A stretch of DNA of 64,000 nucleotides from Mucilaginibacter gotjawali (GTDB taxonomy: Bacteria; Bacteroidota; Bacteroidia; Sphingobacteriales; Sphingobacteriaceae): NCBI RefSeq assembly GCF_002355435.1, contig NZ_AP017313.1:1302001-1366000 (forward strand), in the 5' to 3' direction. Positions 16,448 to 24,893 of this stretch are shown one piece after another (the stretch's first letter is position 1; each line of letters opens with the position of its first letter). A program made the position numbers and the translations under genes. Below the pieces are notes generated by a model. It was not told the origin of the DNA. It saw only the letters and a list, made by a program, of their open reading frames with translations, and did no database searches.

Positions 16448-18391
16448 TTAATTTGCCCGATGGATCTCAACCATATCCGGCGATGATAACATCAGCGGCA
16501 CTTTTTCAACGGTAACAAAACTCAAATCGAGGCCAAAACCACGTTCTTCTGACAGGCTTACCTTTTTCAGATAAACATAAAAACCCATAATAAATCTTTC
16601 GAAGAGCGAAAGGTTATGCGACCGAGAAAGTACTTTTTCAATTACAACGAACCTGAAATCGCCAACAATTTTATGTTTATTTAACGACTTGTACCTGCTG
16701 GTTATATCCACTTCGCCTTTTTTAACAAGATCTTCTACCACACGCCTGAACAACAGGTTAATCTGCTGCTCAACCCTGAAGCCAAGTTTAAAATCAACCC
16801 TGATCAGTTTGTTAGGTACAAGAAATTGTACTTCGTATTCTTTTTTGTAAGGTTCGTCCACCACATCAACATGCACCAGCCAATAAACATCGGCGCGTTT
16901 GGGCTGCTTTTGCAGTATGGAATAAATGATCTTGGCCTCAATCTCCGAATCAAAATTCGCACTGGTTAAATATACCAGCTGCGACGCGTATTTCGGTACC
17001 GTTTCATCATCACTTAATTCCTTTAAAATACCGTAATAGTCCTCAATATTAATAAATTTAACATAACGGTTCCTTATTCTCCGGGCGGTATGCCACGACC
17101 ACATGATGGTAAACAAAATAAAGCCAACAGACAGGGTAAACCAGCCACCATGTATAAATTTAACCAGGTTACCGGCTAAAAACGCGCCCTCAATAAACAG
17201 GTATACCGCTAAAAATACACTAACAATATACCGGGGTAATTTTTTTCGTCTCAGGAAGTTCGATACCAGGATAGTGGTCATCAGCATGGCTACGGTAATA
17301 CTTAAACCGTAGGCTGCTTCCATATTGTCTGAATGTTTAAACAGCAGCACAACGCCTACACAGCCGGCGCACAGTAACCAGTTAACGCTGGGTACATAAA
17401 GCTGCCCTTTTTGCATGGTTGGGTAATTGATGCGCACTTTTGGCCATAAATTTAAACGAACAGCTTCTGCTATCAGCGTAAACGATCCCGTAATTAAGGC
17501 CTGGCTGGCAATAATAGTGGCTACGGTGGCTATACCGATACCATAAAGGAGGAACCAGGTGGGCATAATTTCATAAAACGGATTATGCAAATTAAGGTTC
17601 ATCACTTTTCCGTTATGTTGTAACAGCCAAACCGCCTGGCCCAGGTAGTTAAGGATAAGGCTGCTTTTAACGTAGATCCAGCTGGTTTGGATGTTTTTGC
17701 GGCCGCAATGCCCAAGGTCCGAATATAAGGCCTCGGCACCTGTAGTACATAAAAAAACCGCTCCTAAAATAATAAAGGCATTGGGATTTGTACTCAATAT
17801 TAAATAGGCATAATAAGGATTTAAGGCTCTTATTATTGATGGCATTTGTGCAATAAAAACAATACCCAATACCGCCATCATGGTAAACCAGATAAACATC
17901 ATCGGGCCAAATGCTTTGCCTACCAATGAGGTGCCAAATTTCTGGATGACGAAAAGCCCCAGTAAAATACCGATTACGATGGGTACGGTACGTAAATGGG
18001 GATAATAGGCCTGTAAGCCTTCAATAGCTGCCGAAACCGAAATAGGCGGGGTAATAATACCATCGGCCAGTAATGCGCAGCCACCAATTACAGCAGGGAT
18101 GATGAGCCACTTTGCGCGGCGGCGCACAAGGGAAAATAATGAGAATATGCCGCCTTCGCCTTTGTTATCGGCCCTTAGGGTGATAACAACATATTTTAAC
18201 GTGGTTTGAAGGGTAAGTGTCCAGAAAATACAGGATACACCGCCAAGTATAAGGGTTTCATTTATTCGCTGGCTGCCTACTATAGCTTTGAAAACATATA
18301 ACGGGGAGGTGCCGATGTCACCGTAGATTATTCCCAGGCTGATTAACAAGCCCGCGGCTGTTAATTTTTGAAGATCTTTATGATTAGACAC
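16448..18391 (-). CDS. kup: Kup-family potassium transporter
   Basis: This 647-residue protein has about twelve membrane helices and the N-terminal signature GIIYGDIGTSPLYVFKAI (residues 20-37), diagnostic for Kup/HAK/KT transporters. A cytoplasmic C-terminal domain follows from about residue 450 (MWSWHTARRIRNRYVKF). Kup carries out proton-coupled potassium uptake. Length is typical. A -7 box at 18408-18415 lies just upstream on the minus strand. Confidence 0.96.
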   Translation of the reverse strand: MSNHKDLQKLTAAGLLISLGIIYGDIGTSPLYVFKAIVGSQRINETLILGGVSCIFWTLTLQTTLKYVVITLRADNKGEGGIFSLFSLVRRRAKWLIIPAVIGGCALLADGIITPPISVSAAIEGLQAYYPHLRTVPIVIGILLGLFVIQKFGTSLVGKAFGPMMFIWFTMMAVLGIVFIAQMPSIIRALNPYYAYLILSTNPNAFIILGAVFLCTTGAEALYSDLGHCGRKNIQTSWIYVKSSLILNYLGQAVWLLQHNGKVMNLNLHNPFYEIMPTWFLLYGIGIATVATIIASQALITGSFTLIAEAVRLNLWPKVRINYPTMQKGQLYVPSVNWLLCAGCVGVVLLFKHSDNMEAAYGLSITVAMLMTTILVSNFLRRKKLPRYIVSVFLAVYLFIEGAFLAGNLVKFIHGGWFTLSVGFILFTIMWSWHTARRIRNRYVKFINIEDYYGILKELSDDETVPKYASQLVYLTSANFDSEIEAKIIYSILQKQPKRADVYWLVHVDVVDEPYKKEYEVQFLVPNKLIRVDFKLGFRVEQQINLLFRRVVEDLVKKGEVDITSRYKSLNKHKIVGDFRFVVIEKVLSRSHNLSLFERFIMGFYVYLKKVSLSEERGFGLDLSFVTVEKVPLMLSSPDMVEIHRAN

Positions 18392-18407
18392 TTTTTATTT
18401 AAAAATT

Positions 18408-18415
18408 CAAAAGTA
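18408..18415 (-). promoter_or_regulatory. -7 box for kup
   Basis: On the minus strand TACTTTTG (plus-strand CAAAAGTA) matches TAnnTTTG and sits 16 nt before the kup ATG at 18391. No convincing -33 TTTG was found. Confidence 0.5.
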
Positions 18416-18555
18416 TTAAAAATGTGCCTAAATATCTTTAAAAAATAATTTTTGCGAATTTCATAAATTCATGTGTGCTAAAACCTTATTTTGTTAAAAT
18501 TTGTTAAAATGATTTATATGTGCCCGTTTATTTAGATTGATGGTTTGTTTATTTA

Positions 18556-18563
18556 TACTTTTG
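18556..18563 (+). promoter_or_regulatory. -7 box for the T9SS cargo gene
   Basis: TACTTTTG fits TAnnTTTG and lies 16 bp before the ATG at 18580. Confidence 0.5.
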
Positions 18564-18579
18564 TAAATAATAATAAAAT

Positions 18580-19068
18580 ATGAGGCGAAAGTTTACTTTA
18601 AAAAATTCATGGATTGCAATATTTGCTGCGGCGATATTCATGAATTTTGCCTTTGCCGATAATGTTGCCTACTCGCAATCAGACACCACTTATGTGCATT
18701 TACTAAAACCAAAACAAACCAAAAGTGCGCTCCATTTGGTATTGCCCCCGCTAAAGCCGGCGATCATCTCTACACAAAAGGTAAATGTTTATAAATCAGA
18801 CGATAAGCTTTTAAATAATGTACAGGTGTACCCCAACCCGGTAACAGACCAGATCAACCTCAAATACGATCTTTCCCGCTATTCTATCGTTACCATAAAA
18901 ATTATGGATGTCTTGGGAAACGATATCATCACCATATTTAACCAAAGGCTTGAACCCGGCGAAAAAACATATTCCTATATGTTAAATAATAAGCTGAACA
19001 GGGGCTTTTATTTTGTAAGGATTTACGCCGGGACAGAATCTGTAATCAAGAGGATATCGGTGCTTTAG
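18580..19068 (+). CDS. Small exported protein with type IX secretion (T9SS type A) sorting domain
   Basis: The protein has 162 residues with a signal peptide (AIFAAAIFMNFAFADNVAYSQ). Residues about 82-162 form a complete type A C-terminal sorting domain: VQVYPNPVTDQINLKYDL, then IKIMDVLGNDI, GEKTYSYML, and the end RGFYFVRIYAGTESVIKRISVL (given in parts). Only about 50 residues lie between signal peptide and sorting domain, with no catalytic domain, so it is mostly sorting domain. It implies a working T9SS, consistent with PorT and Gld proteins elsewhere in the window. Confidence 0.85.
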   Translation: MRRKFTLKNSWIAIFAAAIFMNFAFADNVAYSQSDTTYVHLLKPKQTKSALHLVLPPLKPAIISTQKVNVYKSDDKLLNNVQVYPNPVTDQINLKYDLSRYSIVTIKIMDVLGNDIITIFNQRLEPGEKTYSYMLNNKLNRGFYFVRIYAGTESVIKRISVL

Positions 19069-19722
19069 TCTGAACTAAGATTTTTCGTTAGTGATTTGTT
19101 TTAACGGAACTCAAGATGGCTTCGCCGTTCGTAGGATTTAAAGATTATAGGATTAAAAATTGAAGGATTAGAACCGGCGTTTTTGATAACCTGCATTTTC
19201 CGGATGCTTATAATTGTAAATTCTTTTGTGTTCCAGGCTTCTTCCCCCAAAGTTTATCAATAATCCAATAGGTAAATTGTATGCCTCCAAATAGTTCATC
19301 GCTTGCGCGAGGTGTAAATCATCTAAAGTTGAAACGGCCTTTAACTCAACCATTATTTTCTCGTCAACAAAAAAGTCGACTCTTCGTGTTCCAATGTTAA
19401 TGCTGTCATAAAAAATGGACATTTCTATTTCATGGCCAAAACACAAACCCCGCTTTTCCATTTCAATTGCGAGCGCACGCTGATAAATAACCTCCTGAAA
19501 GCCATTGCCAAGTGTGGAGTGAACTTTCATTGCAGAGCCAATAATTTTGTGCGTTATGTCTTCGTATTGCATTGTCTAAACTGAGGTTCGTGGAATTAAA
19601 GGATTTTAAGATGCCTGAATGGGGGATAAATATATTCAAAAACAGATAGCGGTATCAAATAAATCTCAACCTTTCATAAAAAAATCCTACAATCATTTAA
19701 TCCTACGAATCTTAGTTCAGAC
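19068..19722. mobile_element. Putative cassette: inverted repeats enclosing a GxxExxY gene
   Basis: The outer 15 bp are perfectly inverted: GTCTGAACTAAGATT (19068-19082) and AATCTTAGTTCAGAC (19708-19722). Next inwards are imperfect arms of about 35 bp built on the word TAGGATTA (19128-19163 and 19676-19710). The only gene inside is the GxxExxY protein at 19168-19572. The left end starts on the last base of the upstream TAG stop. Target-site duplications were not seen. Calling it mobile is inference. Confidence 0.5.
19168..19572 (-). CDS. GxxExxY protein, PD-(D/E)XK nuclease-like
   Basis: The 134-residue protein has the naming motif Gly24-xx-Glu27-xx-Tyr30 (GFQEVIY). The later residues Asp66, Glu76 and Lys78 (RVDFFVDEKIMVELKA) fit the D...ExK core of the PD-(D/E)XK nuclease superfamily, and Gln90 in HLAQAMNYLEAY is also typical. 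All expected active-site residues are present. The biological role of this family is not established. The gene sits alone between inverted repeats, on the opposite strand to both neighbours, which supports an independent insertion. Confidence 0.88.
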   Translation of the reverse strand: MQYEDITHKIIGSAMKVHSTLGNGFQEVIYQRALAIEMEKRGLCFGHEIEMSIFYDSINIGTRRVDFFVDEKIMVELKAVSTLDDLHLAQAMNYLEAYNLPIGLLINFGGRSLEHKRIYNYKHPENAGYQKRRF

Positions 19723-19732
19723 ATAAAAATCA

Positions 19733-19740
19733 TAGTTTTG
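19733..19740 (+). promoter_or_regulatory. -7 box 4 bp before the FAH-family start
   Basis: TAGTTTTG fits TAnnTTTG and ends 4 bp before the ATG at 19745. Transcription from it would give a leaderless or nearly leaderless mRNA. Confidence 0.5.
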
Positions 19741-19744
19741 CACT

Positions 19745-20356
19745 ATGAAAATAATTGCTATTGGCCGTAACTATGCCGAACATGCCAAAGAGCTGAATAA
19801 CCCGGTGCCTGGTGTGCCGGTGATATTTATGAAACCGGATACTGCCCTGTTGCGGGAGAATAAACCCTTTTATCATCCTGATTTTTCGGAAGATATTCAT
19901 CACGAGATAGAGGTGGTGCTGAAGATCAGCAAAGAAGGTAAAAACATCAGCGAAAAATTTGCTCCCAATTATTTTGAGGAAATTGCATTAGGAGTTGATT
20001 TTACAGCCCGCGATATCCAGGCCCGCCATAAAGAAAAAGGTTTACCCTGGGAACTGGCCAAAAGTTTTGATAACTCGGCGCCCGTAAGCGTGTTTGTACC
20101 CAAATCAAAATTTGCTGATCTTAAAAACCTGAATTTCAGGCTCGATGTAAACGGGCAAACGCGGCAGCAGGGCAATACATCGTACATGCTTTTTTCATTT
20201 GAATATATCATCGCTTTCGTATCCAAATATTTCACCCTGAAAAAAGGCGACCTGATATTTACCGGTACGCCTGCCGGTGTTGCCAAAGTGAATATAGGCG
20301 ACCGGCTGGAAGGTTACCTGGAAGATGAAAAAATGCTTGATTTTTACGTTAAGTAA
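19745..20356 (+). CDS. Fumarylacetoacetate hydrolase (FAH) family protein
   Basis: The 203-residue protein has the FAH fold signatures IGRNYAEHAKEL, FMKPDTALL, HHEIEVVLKI (metal-binding Glu pair), GVDFTARDIQ, and a C-terminal GDLIFTGTPAGVAKVNIGD. It is the short single-domain form typical of the YcgM/FAHD1-like group, which acts on acylpyruvates or oxaloacetate. The start codon of an M23 peptidase follows 2 bp after the stop, so the two are co-transcribed. Confidence 0.92.
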   Translation: MKIIAIGRNYAEHAKELNNPVPGVPVIFMKPDTALLRENKPFYHPDFSEDIHHEIEVVLKISKEGKNISEKFAPNYFEEIALGVDFTARDIQARHKEKGLPWELAKSFDNSAPVSVFVPKSKFADLKNLNFRLDVNGQTRQQGNTSYMLFSFEYIIAFVSKYFTLKKGDLIFTGTPAGVAKVNIGDRLEGYLEDEKMLDFYVK

Positions 20357-20358
20357 GC

Positions 20359-22074
20359 ATGGTAAAAAAAATCACAGCTGCATTTTTTCTCGTTTTTTGT
20401 TTAACTGCAGGTCTTTTTGCGCAAAATATTATCCAAAGCAGGCCCTATCCGCAAAGGTTTTTCCGTTACCCGCTTGACCTGCCCCCGGTAACGGCCGGCT
20501 CATTCGGCGAATTAAGGCCGAACCATTTTCATTCAGGGCTTGATTTTAAAACCAATCAAACTACGGGTTTCCCGGTACACGCCGCGGCTGATGGATATGT
20601 ATCCCGTTTAAGGGTGGAAGTTGCCGGCTTCGGTAACGCTATATACATTACCCACCCTAATGGCTACACCACCGTTTACGGGCATATTGAACGCTTTGGC
20701 CCCGAAATGGAAAAACAAGTGCGGGCAATGCAATACCAGCAGCAAAGTTTTGAGGTTGATTTTAAACTGCAGCCCTTGCAGATCCAGGTTTGCCAGGGTG
20801 ATGTGATCGCATTATCAGGCAATGCCGGGGCCTCGGAAGGGCCGCACCTGCATTTCGAGATCAGGGATACCAAAACAGAAGAGACGATTAACCCTCAGTT
20901 ATTTGGCTTGACCATAGCTGACAGGGTGCCGCCTACTATTTATGGCATCAGCATATACCACCTGGACGGCAGCCCCTTCAGTGAGAAAACACCGCGCCAG
21001 TTTTTCCCGGTAACCGGTGGCAGCGGCAGCTACAGGTTAGCTAAACCTGTCGTGATCAATGTGGGCGGTGCAACAGGGTTTGGTATTACCACCAACGATG
21101 TTACCAGCGCTTCACCAAATCATAACGGCATTTATTCCGCAGTGTTAAATGTTGACGGCAAAACGGTGTATACTTTTGCCGTAGAACGCTTTGCCTTTGA
21201 CCAAACCCGTGCCATTAATGCCTATATTGATTACCCGGAATTTTTAAAAACCCATCGCTGGGTTCAAAAGTGCTTTATCTTGCCGGGTAGTAAAATATCA
21301 CTCTACCCGCAATCGGTAAACAGGGGCGTAATTAATTTTAATGATGACGCGGTACACCATGTACAGTATATTATTAAAGATGTTGCGGGCAATACCTCCA
21401 CTTTAAACGTGGATGTAAAATCAAGCAGCGCACAGCTAACCGCCGCAATTAACCCGCCGGGCATCCGGTTTCATTATGATAAACCCAATGAATACAGCAA
21501 CGATAAGCTAAAAGTGATGATAGCGCCCGGTATTTTATATGATGACCTGGATTTTACCTATGCAACCTTGCCAAAAAGGGCGGGCGCCTATTCCATCATC
21601 CATGTTATCCATAATAAATTTACCCCGCTGCACGATAGCTACGACCTTTGGATAAAACCTGATAGTACCATCGGGAAATATGCTAATAAAGCGGTAATTG
21701 TAAACACCGGCGGTGCTTGCGAAAACAGCACCTGCGAAGATGGGTATGTAAAGGCAAAAGCCCGTACCTTTGGCGAATATTTTATAAAGGTTGATACCGA
21801 GCCCCCGTTTATCATCCCCATTAATATAAAAAAGGGCCTGACGAAGAAACTTAACAAGGGTATATATTTAAAAATTGGTGACCGGTTATCGGGTATTAAA
21901 ACCTATATTGGTAAAGTTGACGGTAAATGGGTGTTAATGGAATGGGATTATAAAACCCATATATTACGCTATACTTTTACCGGGGATGTTACACCCGGCA
22001 AACATAGTTTTGATTTAACGGTTATTGATAATAAGGATAATACTTCGCACTTTACTGCTGATTTTTATAAATAA
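20359..22074 (+). CDS. M23 (LytM)-family peptidase with long C-terminal region
   Basis: The 571-residue protein has a signal peptide ending near TAGLFAQ. The LytM domain covers about residues 50-180, with zinc-binding HxxxD (HFHSGLDF, His58 and Asp62) and HLHFEIRD near residue 165. These M23 enzymes cut peptidoglycan peptide bridges. The remaining 380 residues look like beta-sandwich domains (KHSFDLTVIDNKDNTSHF) of unknown role. It probably acts in the periplasm in cell-wall turnover. It lies in a run FAH-M23-Bcp with gaps of 2 and 3 bp. Confidence 0.92.
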   Translation: MVKKITAAFFLVFCLTAGLFAQNIIQSRPYPQRFFRYPLDLPPVTAGSFGELRPNHFHSGLDFKTNQTTGFPVHAAADGYVSRLRVEVAGFGNAIYITHPNGYTTVYGHIERFGPEMEKQVRAMQYQQQSFEVDFKLQPLQIQVCQGDVIALSGNAGASEGPHLHFEIRDTKTEETINPQLFGLTIADRVPPTIYGISIYHLDGSPFSEKTPRQFFPVTGGSGSYRLAKPVVINVGGATGFGITTNDVTSASPNHNGIYSAVLNVDGKTVYTFAVERFAFDQTRAINAYIDYPEFLKTHRWVQKCFILPGSKISLYPQSVNRGVINFNDDAVHHVQYIIKDVAGNTSTLNVDVKSSSAQLTAAINPPGIRFHYDKPNEYSNDKLKVMIAPGILYDDLDFTYATLPKRAGAYSIIHVIHNKFTPLHDSYDLWIKPDSTIGKYANKAVIVNTGGACENSTCEDGYVKAKARTFGEYFIKVDTEPPFIIPINIKKGLTKKLNKGIYLKIGDRLSGIKTYIGKVDGKWVLMEWDYKTHILRYTFTGDVTPGKHSFDLTVIDNKDNTSHFTADFYK

Positions 22075-22077
22075 CAT

Positions 22078-22539
22078 ATGACAACATTAAAAGAAGGCGA
22101 CAAAGCCCCTGAATTTACAGCAAAGGACCAAAATGGCAATACAGTTTCACTGGCGGATTATAGCGGCAAAAATGTGATCCTATATTTTTACCCGAAAGAT
22201 GATACCCCCGGTTGTACTGCCGAGGCCTGCAGTTTCAGGGATAATTACCAATCTATGCTTGGCAAAGGGTTTGAAGTAATCGGCGTGAGCACGGATGATG
22301 AAAAATCGCACAAAAAATTCGTCAACAAATACAGCCTGCCGTTTACACTGATTGCCGATGCTGATAAAAGCATAGTTGAAGCCTATGGCGTTTGGGTTGA
22401 AAAAAATATGTATGGCCGTAAATACATGGGCACTGCCCGCACAACTTTTATTATTGGCGGGGACGGGAACATTAAAAAAGTAATTGATAAAGTGGATACC
22501 AAAAACGCTTCACAGCAGGTTACCGACCTTTTGCTGTAA
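22078..22539 (+). CDS. bcp: Thioredoxin-dependent thiol peroxidase (peroxiredoxin Q/Bcp)
   Basis: The 153-residue protein has the Bcp signature YPKDDTPGCTAEACSFRDNY, with peroxidatic Cys46 and resolving Cys51 five residues later. TARTTFIIGGDG completes the thioredoxin fold. It reduces hydrogen peroxide and organic peroxides using thioredoxin; a thioredoxin is at 32.8 kb. The start is 3 bp after the M23 peptidase stop, so it is likely in the same operon. Confidence 0.95.
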   Translation: MTTLKEGDKAPEFTAKDQNGNTVSLADYSGKNVILYFYPKDDTPGCTAEACSFRDNYQSMLGKGFEVIGVSTDDEKSHKKFVNKYSLPFTLIADADKSIVEAYGVWVEKNMYGRKYMGTARTTFIIGGDGNIKKVIDKVDTKNASQQVTDLLL

Positions 22540-22556
22540 AGCTTGTATTAAAAATT

Positions 22557-22564
22557 TATATTTG
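22557..22564 (+). promoter_or_regulatory. -7 box for the ECF sigma operon
   Basis: TATATTTG is a perfect TAnnTTTG match, 32 bp before the ATG at 22597. A TTTG at 22530-22533 is a possible -33 box, though the 23-bp spacer is long. Confidence 0.6.
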
Positions 22565-22596
22565 CATTTAATAAATACAAAAGAGATCAGAAAAAT

Positions 22597-23151
22597 ATGC
22601 CAATAGAGGTTGATGACGCGGAGATATTAAGCAAGTTCCAGGACGAAAAAACCCGGAATTCAGCATTTAACATGCTGCTTAAAAAATATCAGCAAAAAAT
22701 ATACTGGCATATACGCCGAATGGTTATTGACCATGATGATGCCGATGACCTGACACAGGACGTGTTTATTAAGGTTTGGAAAAACCTTGCCGGGTTTAGA
22801 AACGATGCCCAGCTATACACCTGGATGTACCGGATTGCCACCAATGAATGCATTACTTTTTTGAATAAGAAAAAACAAAAGAATAATGTGTCCATAGATG
22901 ATGTAGCTTATGAGCTGGCAGATACTTTGGCAGATTCAACCTATTTTAACGGCGACGCGGCGCAAAGGAAACTGCAGGAAGCTTTATTGACCCTGCCCGA
23001 AAAGCAAAGGCTGGTATTTAATATGAAATACTATGATGATTTAAAGTACGAGGAGATCTCGCAGATAGTAGGCACAAGTGTTGGCGCCCTGAAGGCTTCG
23101 TTTCATTTGGCGGTAAAAAAAATTGAAGCACATTTATTATCGAAAGATTAA
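22597..23151 (+). CDS. ECF-type RNA polymerase sigma factor
   Basis: The 184-residue protein has sigma region 2 (DDADDLTQDVFIKVWKNLAGFR, in part) and region 4 (LTLPEKQRLVFNMKYYDDLKYEEISQIVG..SVGALKASFHLAVKKIE, in parts). There is no region 3, as expected for ECF factors. It heads a three-gene run. The next gene encodes a membrane-spanning repeat protein and the third a small exported helical protein. That arrangement suggests sigma factor, membrane anti-sigma and periplasmic sensor. Confidence 0.95.
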   Translation: MPIEVDDAEILSKFQDEKTRNSAFNMLLKKYQQKIYWHIRRMVIDHDDADDLTQDVFIKVWKNLAGFRNDAQLYTWMYRIATNECITFLNKKKQKNNVSIDDVAYELADTLADSTYFNGDAAQRKLQEALLTLPEKQRLVFNMKYYDDLKYEEISQIVGTSVGALKASFHLAVKKIEAHLLSKD

Positions 23152-23203
23152 TTTACAACATGTTAAACCTTTTGGCATTTGTTCTATCTATACCAGTTAA
23201 GAG

Positions 23204-24217
23204 ATGAAAAGTGATATGGAAAACAAAGATTGGCTGAACAATTATATGTCACTTAAACAGATTAACCCCGTTAATCCGTTTACAGTGCCTGCCGGTTATT
23301 TTGATGACCTGGAGGCTCGTGTTTTGTCGCGTAAAAACTTAGAAGAACTAAAAAACAATGCCCCCGAAGGTGGTTTCACAGTACCCGGAAACTATTTTGA
23401 AGAACTAACCGGTAATATCCAAAGCAGGATAGCAATTGATGCTGCCCTGGATGAGGAGATGGGTTTTAACGTGCCTGAAGGCTATTTTGATGATTTAGCA
23501 AATAACATACAAAGCCGGATAGCATTAGAAGAAGCGATAGGCAAAGATGAGGCGGGTTTAACAATACCTGCGGGGTATTTTGATGAGTTAACCGGCAACA
23601 TACAAAGCCGGATTGCGATTGAGGAAGTACTTTCAAATGCAGATACCGGATTAACAGTTCCTGAAGGTTATTTTAATGAGCTAACCCACAATATACAAAG
23701 CCGGATAGCGATTGAAGAAGCGATTGGTAAGGAAGATGCCGGCTATGGCGTTCCTGAAGGTTATTTTGATGTGCTAACCAGCAACATACAAAGCCGGATT
23801 GCCATCGAGGAAGCTGCTGGAGAAACATCGGCACAATTTGCTGTTCCTGAAGGTTATTTTGAAAAATTAAACCAAAACATTTTAAATAAAACCGTTAACC
23901 AGGAAACTGTTAAACGCAGGGGAGTGGTGCGGAAAATGTTCCAGTCAACTGCCTTTAAATATGCTACCGCGGCTTGTTTTGCCGTAGCAATAGGCGGCGG
24001 AATACTTTTAACCGAAATTTCGAATCCTGCTGGTGATCATAAAAGCTCGTTTTTGCACAAACAATTATCAAGTGTGCCGATAGATGACATTAAAAGCTAT
24101 TTGCAGGTGAATGTTGACCCCGGTGATACCCAGCAAACAGTTACCACAGAAGGGTCACAAGTTAATGACGCCGACCTGAAAAAAGCCTTACAAAATTATG
24201 TGGATAGTGTTCAATAA
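23204..24217 (+). CDS. Tandem-repeat membrane protein, candidate anti-sigma factor
   Basis: The 337-residue protein (or 333 from the second ATG at 23216) consists of seven units of about 31 residues. Each starts PEGYF or similar and contains NIQSRIAIEEA (first unit diverged: PAGYFDDLEARVLSR). A single membrane helix follows near residues 245-262 (AACFAVAIGGGILLTEI), then a periplasmic tail of about 75 residues. Cytoplasmic repeats plus one helix, directly after an ECF sigma gene, fit an anti-sigma role, but no classical zinc motif is present. The repeats are also strongly conserved in DNA, pointing to recent tandem expansion. Confidence 0.7.
   Translation: MKSDMENKDWLNNYMSLKQINPVNPFTVPAGYFDDLEARVLSRKNLEELKNNAPEGGFTVPGNYFEELTGNIQSRIAIDAALDEEMGFNVPEGYFDDLANNIQSRIALEEAIGKDEAGLTIPAGYFDELTGNIQSRIAIEEVLSNADTGLTVPEGYFNELTHNIQSRIAIEEAIGKEDAGYGVPEGYFDVLTSNIQSRIAIEEAAGETSAQFAVPEGYFEKLNQNILNKTVNQETVKRRGVVRKMFQSTAFKYATAACFAVAIGGGILLTEISNPAGDHKSSFLHKQLSSVPIDDIKSYLQVNVDPGDTQQTVTTEGSQVNDADLKKALQNYVDSVQ
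23390..23880 (+). repeat. Tandem 93-bp coding repeats
   Basis: Successive copies of about 93 bp share near-identical blocks such as CAAAGCCGGATAGC (with small variants) and CCTGAAGGTTATTTTGA. Five copies are close to each other and the outer ones more diverged. They encode the 31-residue units of the protein at 23204-24217. Confidence 0.85.
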
Positions 24218-24226
24218 TATACTGAA

Positions 24227-24739
24227 ATGATAAAGTTGGTTAAACATGTCTTAGGTATATTATTTATACTGGCCTTTAGCTTTGATTGCTTTAGCCAGCA
24301 GCCTGTACCTGTTCCGTTGCGGCGTTACAGGCCTGTTTACGTAAATCCGAGGCAGCCCGGCGCCAGAATAGGGCCGGTTGCAACGCCGGGCAGAAGGCTT
24401 GAAAGTGTTAAAGAGTCTTATATCGGCAGGCAGCTTAATTTAACCCGCCCGCAGGCAAGGGCTTTTTGGCCCTTGTATCGCCAGTACGTTCAGGATATGA
24501 CCGCTGTTCGAATAATGCGGAGGCAAAACAACTCGCCTAATGCGCCGAATGGATCTGTTCAATTACAAAAAGACCTGGAATACGAAACAGAACTGGTAAA
24601 TATAAGGAAACATTACCTTGATGAATTTTTAAGGATCCTTCCCCCTGAAAAGATCAGCCAGCTTTATAAAGCCGAGAAAGAGTTTAACGACGAAATGGTT
24701 CGCCAGTTAAGCGAGCGCAGTATAAGGGCAGGAAATTAG
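24227..24739 (+). CDS. Exported helical protein, candidate periplasmic partner of the ECF operon
   Basis: The 170-residue protein has a signal peptide (GILFILAFSFDCFSQQ) and a proline-rich start (PVPVPLRRYRPVYVNPRQPG). A long helical part follows with LNLTRPQARAFWPLYRQYVQDM, resembling Spy/CpxP-type LTxxQ helical proteins. It starts 9 bp after the repeat protein. Position and helical nature suggest a periplasmic sensor or ligand for the upstream membrane protein; this is inference. Confidence 0.6.
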   Translation: MIKLVKHVLGILFILAFSFDCFSQQPVPVPLRRYRPVYVNPRQPGARIGPVATPGRRLESVKESYIGRQLNLTRPQARAFWPLYRQYVQDMTAVRIMRRQNNSPNAPNGSVQLQKDLEYETELVNIRKHYLDEFLRILPPEKISQLYKAEKEFNDEMVRQLSERSIRAGN

Positions 24740-24746
24740 TTTTTGA

Positions 24747-24890
24747 GTCCGAAAGTCAGTAAAGTCCGAAAGTCCGAAAGATGCATTGTGTAATTACCCG
24801 TTACCTTGCCCGATTTACGGGCTTTTGCCAATAAATAATTAGACGATAATTTCTTTCGGACTTTCCGGACTTTCGGACTTCCCGACTTTT
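24747..24890. repeat. Inverted word tract GTCCGAAA/TTTCGGAC with a terminator in its loop
   Basis: Left arm 24747-24780 (GTCCGAAAGTCAGTAAAG...) and right arm 24853-24890 (CTTTCGGACTTTCCGGAC...) are imperfect reverse complements. The 72-bp spacer contains a separate terminator-like hairpin. The right arm ends 3 bp before the -7 box of the aminotransferase gene. Confidence 0.85.
24808..24826 (+). terminator. Small rho-independent terminator
   Basis: GCCCG (24808-24812) pairs with CGGGC (24818-24822) around ATTTA and is followed by TTTT. It lies between the arms of the word tract and 69 bp after the last gene of the ECF operon. Confidence 0.55.
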
Positions 24891-24893
24891 CAA

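Noticed and set aside
23390..23880. CRISPR-like repetition inside the ECF operon
   Set aside because: The 93-bp periodicity is in frame and encodes conserved 31-residue protein units.
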